From positions 1 through 5,981 of the forward strand of contig PWFE01000010.1 of the NCBI GenBank assembly GCA_003554115.1: a DNA stretch of 5,981 nucleotides, written 5' to 3'. The stretch is from Haloferacaceae archaeon (GTDB lineage: Archaea > Halobacteriota > Halobacteria > Halobacteriales > Haloferacaceae). The position numbers and the translations under genes are program-made. Shown in pieces: positions 1-5,309 of the stretch. How positions within the stretch are numbered: the stretch's first letter is position 1; each line of letters begins with the position of its first letter. The notes under the pieces are model-generated. The model was not told the origin of the DNA, searched no databases, and worked only from the letters and a program-made list of their open reading frames with translations.

Positions 1-773
1 CCGTCGATCGGCTCCGGGGTGCCGTGGATATCGAGTTCGTAGCTTCCGCCGCCCGAACTTGTGAGGTCTAACCGGTCGAGACTGACGTTCGCGCCGTCGA
101 GTTCCATCCCGCCGAGGTCGACGACGGCCGTCTCTCCGCCGTCGAGATTGGCGACGCTTACGGAACGCTCGTCGCCGGTTCCTTCGACGGTCGTGCTCGA
201 CCCATCGTCGGAATCGTCCGAGCCTCCCACGTCGTCAGCCCCTGCGTCATCCGACTCCGAATCCGCATCCGCTTCGGGCTCTTTCACGTTCGCGTGTACC
301 GAGAAGTCCTCCTCGTGGATATCCGCGGGGAGCGCAGTCGCGTCGCGGGTGTCGATGGAGAACCCGACGGCGACCGTCTCGTTCGGGCCGAGCGTCACGT
401 TGTTCGACTCGGTCTCGAACGAGTCGCCGTTTGCGGTGAACGTGACCGCCGAGTCGTTCTCGGTTTCGATCCAGACCTCGGCGAACTCGTCGGCGGTGTA
501 GGTGATCTCGAAGACCTCGCTGAACCCGGTGACCGCGTTGGTGTTTACTCCCTCGGCGTCGTCGAATGCCGCACCCGTCACGTCGATGACGAGCTCGTCG
601 TCATCATCGAGGAAGGCATATGGGGTGTCCTCGACCGGTTGGATCGCAACGCGGTCGTCCGCGAGCGTATCGGCCGGTCCCGAGAGGACCGTCGCCCCGG
701 TTGCGACGCCGAGTGAGACGACGACGGCACAGAGTAGGACGATCGAAAGCGCGCGGCGAAGGGGAGAAGTCAT
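1..773 (-). CDS. Secreted DUF1102-like protein with acidic linker, C-terminus outside window
   Basis: The minus strand is open from the ATG at 771-773 to the left edge: 257 full codons without a stop, so the gene is partial. Residues 1-30 form a Sec-type signal peptide (basic LRRAL, then a hydrophobic stretch). Residues about 35-165 look like a beta-rich domain. Two stretches match the compact protein at 4327-4884: an N-AVTxF(S/E)(E/D)xF segment near residues 79-90 and a GxxVxVxFxIDTR segment near 130-143. Residues about 166-202 are an Asp/Ser/Glu-rich linker. From about 203 a SVSVANLDGGETAVVDLGG stretch with an NVSLDRLDL segment resembles the PGF-pre-PGF type domain of haloarchaeal surface proteins. 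If so, the missing end may carry a PGF-CTERM anchor cleaved by an archaeosortase; this is inference. Several NxT/NxS sequons are present. Role unknown, probably extracellular or S-layer-associated. The gene is divergent from 1443-2018 and preceded by the 22-bp repeats. Confidence 0.85.
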   Translation of the reverse strand, partial: MTSPLRRALSIVLLCAVVVSLGVATGATVLSGPADTLADDRVAIQPVEDTPYAFLDDDDELVIDVTGAAFDDAEGVNTNAVTGFSEVFEITYTADEFAEVWIETENDSAVTFTANGDSFETESNNVTLGPNETVAVGFSIDTRDATALPADIHEEDFSVHANVKEPEADADSESDDAGADDVGGSDDSDDGSSTTVEGTGDERSVSVANLDGGETAVVDLGGMELDGANVSLDRLDLTSSGGGSYELDIHGTPEPID

Positions 774-809
774 GAGCTGTCGCTGGATCCGGGTACAAAC
801 GTATGGGGC

Positions 810-817
810 ATAGTTAT
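810..817 (-). promoter_or_regulatory. Candidate TATA box for the left-edge secreted protein gene
   Basis: Read on the minus strand the site is ATAACTAT, about 40 bases before the ATG at 773. With the usual archaeal spacing of about 27 bases the transcript would start near 786, giving a leader of about a dozen bases. The 22-bp repeats begin just upstream of this box (from 823), which fits an upstream regulatory position. Assigned by position and composition only. Confidence 0.35.
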
Positions 818-822
818 GGGTT

Positions 823-931
823 CCCTGAAGGACCACATACATCCCCTGAAGCGACCGCATTGTCACCCTGAAGCGACCGCATACTCACCCTGAAACGACC
901 GCATTGTCACCCAAAACGACGATATACGCTT
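823..931. repeat. 22-bp-period tandem repeat, five units
   Basis: Units begin at 823, 844, 866, 888 and 910. The three central units (844, 866, 888) are nearly identical: CCCTGAAGCGACCGCAT followed by two variable bases and TCA, with one A for G in the 888 unit. The first unit is one base shorter and diverged, and the last keeps mainly the CC-AAACGAC core. A period of 22 bp is about two helical turns, so all units face the same side of the DNA. The array lies directly upstream of the candidate TATA box of the minus-strand gene. It could be operators for a cooperative regulator or replication-type iterons. No replication gene is in the window, so a regulatory array is the better guess. Units are too short and contiguous for CRISPR. 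Confidence 0.85.
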
Positions 932-1084
932 CCTTGGGCTCTCACAGGGCCTACACGACCGACGTCGACCGCCGGGTTCCACCGGTGGGTTGTGACCCCA
1001 TCGATCAGCGGTCGTGCCCGATACTGTACCTCAGCGATCGGGATGGTCCGTCTGTCGACGATCCTGCGTGATGGAGGATTCAAA

Positions 1085-1103
1085 ACAGCGCCAACCGCGC
1101 TGT
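1085..1103. repeat. Perfect 7-bp inverted repeat
   Basis: ACAGCGC (1085-1091) and GCGCTGT (1097-1103) are perfect reverse complements around a 5-base loop, CAACC. No T-rich tract follows in either direction, so it does not look like an intrinsic terminator. It could be an operator or a hairpin in an unannotated transcript. Confidence 0.5.
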
Positions 1104-1161
1104 CGGGCCCGGTTCGGTGTAAAACGGCCGCGTGAGCCTACTTTCGGTGAACCTAGTATGA

Positions 1162-1175
1162 ATTCAGGCACCCCC
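1162..1175. repeat. Direct repeat copy 1, ATTCAGGCACCCCC
   Basis: This 14-base sequence recurs exactly at 2151-2164 in the same orientation, 989 bases downstream. The two copies bracket the DUF7344-type gene. They may be a shared protein-binding site, remnants of a recombination or insertion boundary, or chance. Confidence 0.5.
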
Positions 1176-1193
1176 AGAACGGTCGAGTACCCG

Positions 1194-1212
1194 TTTCAGG
1201 CAGCGCCTGAAA
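1194..1212. repeat. Perfect 8-bp inverted repeat, TTTCAGGC/GCCTGAAA
   Basis: TTTCAGGC (1194-1201) and GCCTGAAA (1205-1212) are perfect reverse complements separated by AGC. The CCTGAA half-site is also the start of the 22-bp repeat units (823-931) and occurs in dyads before both downstream DUF1102-type genes. With a 3-base spacer it looks more like a dimeric operator than a strong RNA hairpin. Confidence 0.5.
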
Positions 1213-1270
1213 GTCACACTACGGTGACATACCTCGGATCTTCGCATCGAATAGTTACTGAAACATACCA

Positions 1271-1280
1271 CGTATTTAAG
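1271..1280 (+). promoter_or_regulatory. Orphan TATA-like box
   Basis: CGTATTTAAG has the shape of a haloarchaeal TATA box. The predicted start of transcription near 1302 lies just before an ATG at 1308 that opens only a 10-codon frame. It may drive a long leader for the gene at 1443 or a small RNA, or may be fortuitous. Confidence 0.3.
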
Positions 1281-1407
1281 TCGGTGAGGGTACCCTGAAG
1301 TCGGGTTATGCGGCTTTTGGTCCGGTATTACGACACTTGAACGCGAACGTGCGACATACGGCTGAATGAACAGTCATCAACTCGTTTCAGATCGGTTGTC
1401 ACAGGGA

Positions 1408-1413
1408 TTTATG
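1408..1413 (+). promoter_or_regulatory. Candidate TATA element for the DUF7344-type gene
   Basis: TTTATG lies about 30 bases before the ATG at 1443, the spacing expected for a leaderless or nearly leaderless haloarchaeal transcript. No Shine-Dalgarno sequence precedes the start, which fits. A second AT-rich patch (ATATATG, 1426-1432) is too close to the start codon to be the TATA box of a transcript that includes it. Confidence 0.35.
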
Positions 1414-1442
1414 TTGGATGGTTCATATATGTATGACAAGAC

Positions 1443-2018
1443 ATGGCGTCGGCGACACAAACGGCCGGGCCCTCCGAGTCGCCCCAGGACGTCTCGGAGG
1501 ACGAGTTGTTCGAGGTGCTCGCGAACCAACGACGGCGGTTCGCGGTACACCTGTTGAAACGGGAGGAGGAATCGATACCCATCGGGGAGATGGCTGAACA
1601 GATCGCCGCGTGGGAAAACGGGGTCGAACGGGCACAGATCACGGGCAACGAGCGCAAGCGGGTTTATACGGCGCTCCAGCAGTCGCACCTGCCGAAGATG
1701 GATCGCGCGGGGGTGATCCGGTTCAACAAGAGTCGCGGCGTCATCGAGCCGACCGCCGCATTGGAGAACGTCGACCTGTATCTCGACGTCGTCGAGGGCA
1801 AGGAGATCCCGTGGAGCGAGTACTATCTCGGGCTGTCGGGGGTCGCGGCCGCGTTGGTGGCGGCCGTCTGGTTCGGGGCGTGGCCGTTCGTCCTCCTCCC
1901 CGACATGGCGTGGACGCTGGCGGTCGTCGTCGCGTTCCTCTTCTCAGCGCTCGCACACAAGTACTACACCACGGAAATGAAGGTCGGGCACCACGAGAAG
2001 CCGCCGGAACTGCGGTGA
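1443..2018 (+). CDS. DUF7344-type winged-helix protein with two C-terminal membrane helices
   Basis: 191 residues. Residues about 15-115 have the features of the haloarchaeal DUF7344 winged-helix family: SEDELFEVLANQRRRFAVHL at 18-37, an IGEMAEQIAAWE helix at 47-58, the NERKRVYTALQQSHLPKMD segment at 69-87 (candidate recognition helix), and a beta-wing ending in RGVIEPT at 98-104. After an IPWSEYYLG motif (122-130) come two hydrophobic segments, about 128-150 and 155-172, then a short charged tail. It is therefore probably an inner-membrane-tethered DNA-binding protein with its N-terminal domain in the cytoplasm. Family knowledge: such proteins are annotated as putative regulators, but no target is established to my knowledge. 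The start is the first ATG after a plausible leaderless promoter, and homology begins only at about residue 18. Regulating the flanking secreted-protein genes is inference from context. Confidence 0.88.
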   Translation: MASATQTAGPSESPQDVSEDELFEVLANQRRRFAVHLLKREEESIPIGEMAEQIAAWENGVERAQITGNERKRVYTALQQSHLPKMDRAGVIRFNKSRGVIEPTAALENVDLYLDVVEGKEIPWSEYYLGLSGVAAALVAAVWFGAWPFVLLPDMAWTLAVVVAFLFSALAHKYYTTEMKVGHHEKPPELR

Positions 2019-2150
2019 TCTCCGTGAGCCCGCGTCCGTTCACGATGTCGAGCGAACGCGATGTCGGCGCTTCCGGTGGGTCGGTCTCGTTCACCACGAT
2101 CACGTGCATCGAGCGATCCAATCCGGAGACGGCGTCGAGGTCAGCGGTGG

Positions 2151-2164
2151 ATTCAGGCACCCCC
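2151..2164. repeat. Direct repeat copy 2, ATTCAGGCACCCCC
   Basis: Exact second copy of 1162-1175, same orientation. It sits about 20 bases upstream of the TATA-like box of the gene at 2248, where a regulator could bind. Confidence 0.5.
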
Positions 2165-2184
2165 TACCGGCGCTTCAACCAGTG

Positions 2185-2189
2185 TATAA
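2185..2189 (+). promoter_or_regulatory. Candidate TATA box for the 2248 gene
   Basis: TATAA within GTGTATAACT lies about 60 bases before the ATG at 2248, predicting a leader of roughly 30-35 bases. CCCC-GAT-GGGG (2193-2203) sits between the box and the predicted start of transcription and could be an operator. The leader has no clear Shine-Dalgarno sequence. Confidence 0.4.
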
Positions 2190-2206
2190 CTACCCCGATG
2201 GGGCAC

Positions 2207-2228
2207 GAGGGAACTGATAGAGACCCTC
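2207..2228 (+). repeat. Short inverted repeat in the 2248 leader
   Basis: GAGGG (2207-2211) and CCCTC (2224-2228) are complementary across 12 bases, 19 bases before the start codon. Part of it would lie in the mRNA leader. It does not resemble the long hairpin found before the two downstream paralogues. Confidence 0.3.
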
Positions 2229-2247
2229 CAACGGCTCTCACATATCC

Positions 2248-3066
2248 ATGAAACGACGACATTTCATCCTCATGCTCGGCGGCTCCAGTGCTGGGGCCCT
2301 GAGCGTCGGTACCGGCGCGTTCTCCAGCGCCGAAATGCAGCGTGGGGTGAACGTGAGCGTCGTCGATGACGATCGCGCATTTGTCGGTTATGAATCCGAA
2401 GATCGGGAATTACCGGACGATCTTGAAAACGATCAGGTGACGTTGGTGACCGTTAAGAACCAGTTTGCACAGGAGGTCACCGTTGTCAACGCGACTATCG
2501 ATGAGGGAAGTGAGTATTTAAACGAAATAACCCTCCCCGATAACGGCGATACCAAGCTGGACCCAGGTGACTCGTTCTCAATAACTACGGAACCTGATCT
2601 CCCCCCTGGAGAGGAAGTCGAGGTCGCAGTGACGGTTGCTGTTGAAGGAACGGGGGTGAGAGCGGAGGTATTCGGTGATACGGAGACACGTCGATTTACT
2701 ATTGCGTTTGAAAGAAAAGACCCGGAAGTGCCGGAGTTTACTGGGAACGGAAATGTATTCCTTGAACCGGATGGCATCACTGTTGAAGTACTCGCGCTCT
2801 ATGGGAAACCGACCGGTGAAGAGGGCGATACACGGGTCGAGCCGAGTTCCGAAGAGCCGATTCAGTGGAATACAACTGAGCACGAGCAATTTAAAAACGC
2901 GAAGCCGGACGACTCAGATGACTTCGATCCCAGCAATAAACTGCTTGCCGTCTACTTTGTAGATCGTAACCTCGTCTATTTCAACCCAAACCACGACGAA
3001 GGCGATATCGCTTTCCCCGAGGATTGGCCCGAGCCCAAAAAAGGCGACACCAGAGGAAACAATTAG
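2248..3066 (+). CDS. Tat-type secreted DUF1102-related protein with unrecognised C-terminal half
   Basis: 272 residues. The N-terminus MKRRHFILMLGG has a twin-arginine-like RRxF motif followed by a hydrophobic stretch and VGTGAFSSAE (20-29), the same signal ending as the genes at 4327 and 5868, so export in folded form by Tat is likely. Residues about 33-153 are beta-rich (NVSVVDDDRAFVGY; QVTLVTVKN; EVEVAVTVAVEG; RRFTIAF) and resemble the DUF1102-type domain only loosely. I recognise no family in residues about 155-272. That part has an EPDGITVEVLALYGKP segment, a WNTTEHEQFKNA segment, an acidic DDSDDFDPS stretch and an aromatic LLAVYFVDRNLVYFNPNHD segment. There is no lipobox Cys near the signal and no C-terminal membrane helix. 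Codon use is visibly more AT-rich than in the dehydrogenase downstream, which may point to transfer. The cargo role is unknown; a surface or extracellular protein is inferred. Confidence 0.85.
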   Translation: MKRRHFILMLGGSSAGALSVGTGAFSSAEMQRGVNVSVVDDDRAFVGYESEDRELPDDLENDQVTLVTVKNQFAQEVTVVNATIDEGSEYLNEITLPDNGDTKLDPGDSFSITTEPDLPPGEEVEVAVTVAVEGTGVRAEVFGDTETRRFTIAFERKDPEVPEFTGNGNVFLEPDGITVEVLALYGKPTGEEGDTRVEPSSEEPIQWNTTEHEQFKNAKPDDSDDFDPSNKLLAVYFVDRNLVYFNPNHDEGDIAFPEDWPEPKKGDTRGNN

Positions 3067-3132
3067 TTTCTTGTCACTCTGAGCATGAGACTCGGACTAG
3101 ACCGGTTGAACAAGAGTTGTATCGCTGCACTC

Positions 3133-3150
3133 GATCTACCACAGTAGATC
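3133..3150. repeat. Perfect 7-bp inverted repeat, GATCTAC/GTAGATC
   Basis: GATCTAC (3133-3139) and GTAGATC (3144-3150) flank a CACA loop, 67 bases after the upstream stop codon. It could form a hairpin at the 3' end of the 2248-3066 transcript, but no T-run follows. It could equally be an operator for the dehydrogenase gene. A second near-palindrome, CCGG-TGATCG-CCGG (3156-3169), follows at once. Confidence 0.45.
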
Positions 3151-3187
3151 CATAGCCGGTGATCGCCGGAGTTAGGTCCCGTTCCCG

Positions 3188-3195
3188 TTTTTATA
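3188..3195 (+). promoter_or_regulatory. TATA-like box very close to the dehydrogenase start
   Basis: TTTTTATA ends only 7 bases before the ATG at 3203. With normal archaeal spacing transcription would start after that ATG, yet the Rossmann fold begins at residue 3, so a later start is not credible. Either the true promoter lies elsewhere or this run is not a TATA box. Confidence 0.25.
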
Positions 3196-3202
3196 TCTGT
3201 AG

Positions 3203-4090
3203 ATGTCCACCATCCTCGTTACGGGAGCCTGCGGCGGCGTCGGCAGCTGGACGGTCGAACACCTCGCTCGCGAGGGTCACGACGTCGTCGGCGTCGACCT
3301 CCGAACGCCCCGAGGGACCCGCGAGAACGTCGATTTTAAGGCCGCAGATCTGACCGACTACGGCGAGACGAAACAGCTGATCGAGGCCGCGGACCCGGAT
3401 GCCGTGCTCCACCTCGCGGCCATCCCCGACCCCGAGGACCACGCTGGCTCGCGGGTCTTCGAGAACAACACGGTGAGCACGTACAACGTCCTTGACGCCG
3501 CGGGCGCGACGGGCGCGCGGATCGCGTGGACCTCCAGCGAGAGCGCCTACGGGATGGTCTTCTCCGAGGACGACTGGCTGCCGGAGGGCCTGCCGGTCGA
3601 CGAGGAGACACCGATGCGGCCCGAGGACCCTTACGCGCTCTCGAAGGTCGTCGGCGAGGAGGTAGCCAAGGGAGTCGCGCGGCGCTACGGCATCGAGGCC
3701 GTCTCGATCCGGCCGTCGTGGGTGAACTACCCAGGGGAGTACCAAACTCGGGCGGCGCGCGAGGAGTTTGACCCCGAGACGGCAGCGTTGAGCGGGAACC
3801 TCTGGTCCTACATCGACGTGCGGGACCTCGTCTCGGCGCTGACGGCGGCGATCGAGGTCGACGTCGACGGCCACGAGCCGGCGCTGATCGTCGCGGCGGA
3901 GAACTTCCTCGATCGCGACACGGCCGCGACGATCGAGGCGGTCCATGGCGAGTTGCCGGCGACGTGTGATCTGTTGGGTGATGAGTCCGCGTTCGACTGC
4001 TCGAAGGCGGCGCGGCTGTTGGGCTGGGAGGCGGAACACTCCTGGCGGGAGGCGGAGGACGAATCGGTGGCGGGGCCGGAGTTTGTTTAA
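3203..4090 (+). CDS. NAD-dependent epimerase/dehydratase family protein (extended SDR)
   Basis: 295 residues, normal for a compact extended short-chain dehydrogenase/reductase. The Rossmann dinucleotide motif TGACGGVG is at 7-14. Asp32 at the end of the second strand (VVGVDLR) predicts NAD(H) over NADP(H). D49-L50 after the third strand, HLAA at 70-73 and the Asn pair 88-89 fit the family. The catalytic set is Ser111/Ser112 (TSSES), Tyr144 and Lys148 in YALSK. Residues about 169-295 form the more variable substrate domain, including RPSWVNYPGEY and a YIDVRDL motif. The substrate is probably a nucleotide sugar or a free sugar/sugar acid; the sequence does not decide between epimerase, dehydratase and dehydrogenase. 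It is cytoplasmic. It stands alone, is far more GC-rich than the secreted-protein genes around it, and is probably not part of their pathway, although a role in sugars for surface glycosylation cannot be excluded. The start is fixed by the fold beginning right after Met1. Confidence 0.93.
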   Translation: MSTILVTGACGGVGSWTVEHLAREGHDVVGVDLRTPRGTRENVDFKAADLTDYGETKQLIEAADPDAVLHLAAIPDPEDHAGSRVFENNTVSTYNVLDAAGATGARIAWTSSESAYGMVFSEDDWLPEGLPVDEETPMRPEDPYALSKVVGEEVAKGVARRYGIEAVSIRPSWVNYPGEYQTRAAREEFDPETAALSGNLWSYIDVRDLVSALTAAIEVDVDGHEPALIVAAENFLDRDTAATIEAVHGELPATCDLLGDESAFDCSKAARLLGWEAEHSWREAEDESVAGPEFV

Positions 4091-4153
4091 ATAGGGAAGT
4101 AGCAGGAGGGGAGCGATTTGGATATGGACTGTTTGATCGGTTAATTCGTGTGA

Positions 4154-4169
4154 CTGAAGCTACATTCAG
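4154..4169. repeat. CTGAA/TTCAG dyad upstream of the 4327 gene
   Basis: CTGAA (4154-4158) and TTCAG (4165-4169) form an inverted repeat with a 6-base spacer, about 160 bases before the start codon. A related dyad, CCTGAA/TTCAGG (5673-5689), lies upstream of the paralogue at 5868, but the two are not collinear in the leader alignment. Confidence 0.35.
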
Positions 4170-4254
4170 GGTTGGCCTGACGGTCTTCAAGCGATCCCAG
4201 ACTGTTTTCTGGCATGTCATAACCATACTGCACCCGTTCTATGATGGTAGTAGA

Positions 4255-4302
4255 GCGACCCAAGATGACACGGGGCGTCTCGTGTGTCTGGAGATGGGTC
4301 GT
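4255..4302 (+). ncRNA. Conserved nested hairpin in the 5' leader, copy A
   Basis: Outer stem GCGACCC (4255-4261) with GGGTCGT (4296-4302), one terminal G-U. Middle stem AGA (4263-4265) with TCT (4287-4289). Inner stem ACACGGG (4268-4274) with CTCGTGT (4279-4285), one G-U, closed by the tetraloop GCGT. That makes 17 pairs with an asymmetric bulge of GGAGAT at 4290-4295. Copy B (5795-5842) has the same geometry with pair-preserving changes. It lies 24 bases before the start codon and just before a Shine-Dalgarno-like site, so it could act on translation, mRNA stability or early termination. I recognise no named riboswitch class. Confidence 0.7.
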
Positions 4303-4313
4303 ATGCGGTAACA

Positions 4314-4318
4314 GAGGT
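4314..4318 (+). promoter_or_regulatory. Shine-Dalgarno-like GAGGT for the 4327 gene
   Basis: GAGGT with exactly 8 bases before the ATG. The same motif and spacing occur in copy B (5855-5859). It argues for a leadered mRNA that includes the hairpin, unlike the leaderless transcripts common in haloarchaea, and it supports the chosen start codon. Confidence 0.6.
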
Positions 4319-4326
4319 AAACAACT

Positions 4327-4884
4327 ATGGACCGACGCAAATTCGTCATCGGAATGGGTGCATTGGCTACGGGTAGTGCAGCTGCAGTGGGTACGGGTGC
4401 GTTCTCATCTATCGAAGCAGAACGGACGGTTTCCGTTGAGACGACTGACGATAGTGATGCAAACCTCGCCTTCTACGCCTATGAAGAGTTTGAGGGCGAT
4501 GAAGAGGATTATGTGACCGAAGGTGAAGATGGGACTATTGAGTTCAATTTTGAGAATGTAAATAGGGATGCAGTAACCACGTTCGAAGACCTATTCGTGG
4601 TTCAGAATAATGGGTCACAGTCCGTCCAAATTCGTGTCGCAAATGATCCCGGAGAACCAGGCGAAGATCCGATTTGGGGTTCTACAGTTGGTACCGATGG
4701 TCCTGTTGACATCAAACATCCGGACGGTGGTTCTATCGTGGGCGGAAACTTCCAGCAGACTCGCCCCGATGGCTCCATCGAACTCGACACGGGTGATTCC
4801 CTAGTGCTCACCGTCGAGATCGATACCCGTGGGCGCGGTGACGACTCGTGGGAAGACGGTACTATCTACTTTGAAGCAGAATAG
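4327..4884 (+). CDS. Tat-exported DUF1102-type protein
   Basis: 185 residues. MDRRKFVIGMGALATGSAAA carries a twin-arginine RRxF motif and a hydrophobic core, followed by VGTGAFSSIEAERTVSVE, the typical beginning of haloarchaeal DUF1102-type proteins. The mature part is acidic and beta-rich: TIEFNF at 70-75, a conserved NRDAVTTFEDLFVVQNNG segment at 79-96, QIRVAND at 101-107, an insert with Pro/Gly/Asp turns, then SIELDTGDSLVLTVEIDTR at 150-168 and a terminal strand TIYFEAE. There is no C-terminal anchor and no Cys, so it may be released or assembled on the surface. The function is not established. An in-frame TAA at 4318-4320 just upstream fixes the start at 4327. It is a close paralogue of the gene starting at 5868 (30 of the 38 residues visible there are identical) and more AT-rich than the dehydrogenase before it. 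Confidence 0.9.
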   Translation: MDRRKFVIGMGALATGSAAAVGTGAFSSIEAERTVSVETTDDSDANLAFYAYEEFEGDEEDYVTEGEDGTIEFNFENVNRDAVTTFEDLFVVQNNGSQSVQIRVANDPGEPGEDPIWGSTVGTDGPVDIKHPDGGSIVGGNFQQTRPDGSIELDTGDSLVLTVEIDTRGRGDDSWEDGTIYFEAE

Positions 4885-4907
4885 ATAGCCCCTCAAATAT
4901 TGGGTCG

Positions 4908-4931
4908 TGTTAATTTAATGTTCTATTCTAA
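4908..4931 (+). terminator. T-rich tract after the 4327-4884 gene
   Basis: Several short T-runs in an AT-rich stretch begin about 24 bases after the stop codon. Archaeal transcription can end at U-rich tracts without a hairpin, so this is a plausible terminator, but the tract is not a strong uninterrupted T-run. Confidence 0.3.
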
Positions 4932-4972
4932 TAGACATCGAAGACTCGGAGCGATGATTTTTCGGCTGCCGG

Positions 4973-5309
4973 CTACGCATTTCTAAACGTATTTAAAAAT
5001 GAGAAGATTATACGTTTTATTTTTCTACAGACCTGTATGTGAGGATCGACGGCAGCATACAGCCAGAATCTGTCTAATTCGATCTGAACTGCAGTCTCGT
5101 CGACCGTTTTTTGAATCCAGTTGTGAATTGCTATTCGACTCTGAGTTACGCCCAACTTCTCGAGATACTGTTTTGTATTCGAAAGTGAGAGTCCAGCGAG
5201 GTGGAGCTGGATGTTGATTTCAATGATCTCTTTGGATGTCCGCTCTCACTCAACAAACTCCCAACTCTATCCATTCAGTGGATTCGCTGAAACGGTTGAA
5301 TTCGGACAT
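4973..5309 (-). pseudogene. Degenerate IS6-family transposase (haloarchaeal type)
   Basis: The minus strand shows a recognisable but broken IS6-type transposase. It starts at the ATG at 5307-5309 (MSEFNRFSESTEWIEL). An extra base near 5261 shifts the frame to EFVE, a TGA at 5246-5248 replaces what is normally Arg in the EFVERE-type motif, and the frame continues through EIIEINIQLHLAGLSLSNT, the helix-turn-helix region of the family, to IHNWIQK. About 15 residues that normally follow are missing. TVDETAVQIELDRFWLYAAV then carries the first catalytic Asp of the DDE triad (codon 5099-5101) and the WLYAAVDP motif. After DPHIQ the match stops and the frame ends at 4973. The second Asp and the Glu are absent, and length is about half the usual 210-230 residues. 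It is an inactive relic lying between two paralogous secreted-protein genes. Confidence 0.85.

Larger units (their letters stand above)
774..1442. other. Long divergent intergenic region without a supported gene
   Basis: This stretch lies between the divergent genes starting at 773 (minus) and 1443 (plus). It holds the 22-bp tandem repeat, a 10-bp palindrome CCACCGGTGG (979-988), two perfect inverted repeats (1085-1103 and 1194-1212), a weaker GTCAC/GTGAC dyad (1213-1228), an isolated CCCTGAAG (1293-1300) matching the start of the 22-bp unit, and TATA-like boxes near 1271 and 1408. The open frame at 1014-1298 has no recognisable domain and lacks the acidic composition of haloarchaeal proteins, so I do not call it a gene. 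No tRNA or rRNA is seen. Confidence 0.6.
4209..4326 (+). repeat. Duplicated leader, copy A
   Basis: This stretch aligns almost without gaps with 5749-5867 (offset 1540, one extra base in copy B just before the start codon) and is about three quarters identical by eye. Weaker similarity extends left to about 4175 (copy B 5672), interrupted by about 41 extra bases in copy B. The duplication continues into the coding sequence. TATA-like sequence is weak (ATAACCATA, 4219-4227); with normal spacing transcription would begin near 4250, at the base of the hairpin. Confidence 0.85.

Noticed and set aside
823..931. CRISPR array
   Set aside because: The units are contiguous 22-bp repeats without unique spacers, and no cas genes are present.
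1014..1298. Open frame in the divergent intergenic region (94 codons)
   Set aside because: Basic composition unlike haloarchaeal proteins, no domain, and no promoter at suitable distance. It also contains several perfect inverted repeats that suggest regulatory DNA.
2033..2160. Minus-strand protein-like stretch beginning MPESTADLDAVSG
   Set aside because: Composition is locally protein-like, but the frame runs straight into the antisense of the DUF7344-type gene and I recognise no family. It might be a gene fragment but cannot be supported.
3336..4226. Long minus-strand open frame opposite the dehydrogenase
   Set aside because: A GC-rich shadow frame, dominated by Pro, Arg and Ser, antisense to a gene with clear catalytic motifs.
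4241..4516. Open frame overlapping leader A and the start of the 4327 gene
   Set aside because: It is the shifted-frame reading of the leader and of the secreted-protein gene, with Trp/Arg/Ser-rich composition.
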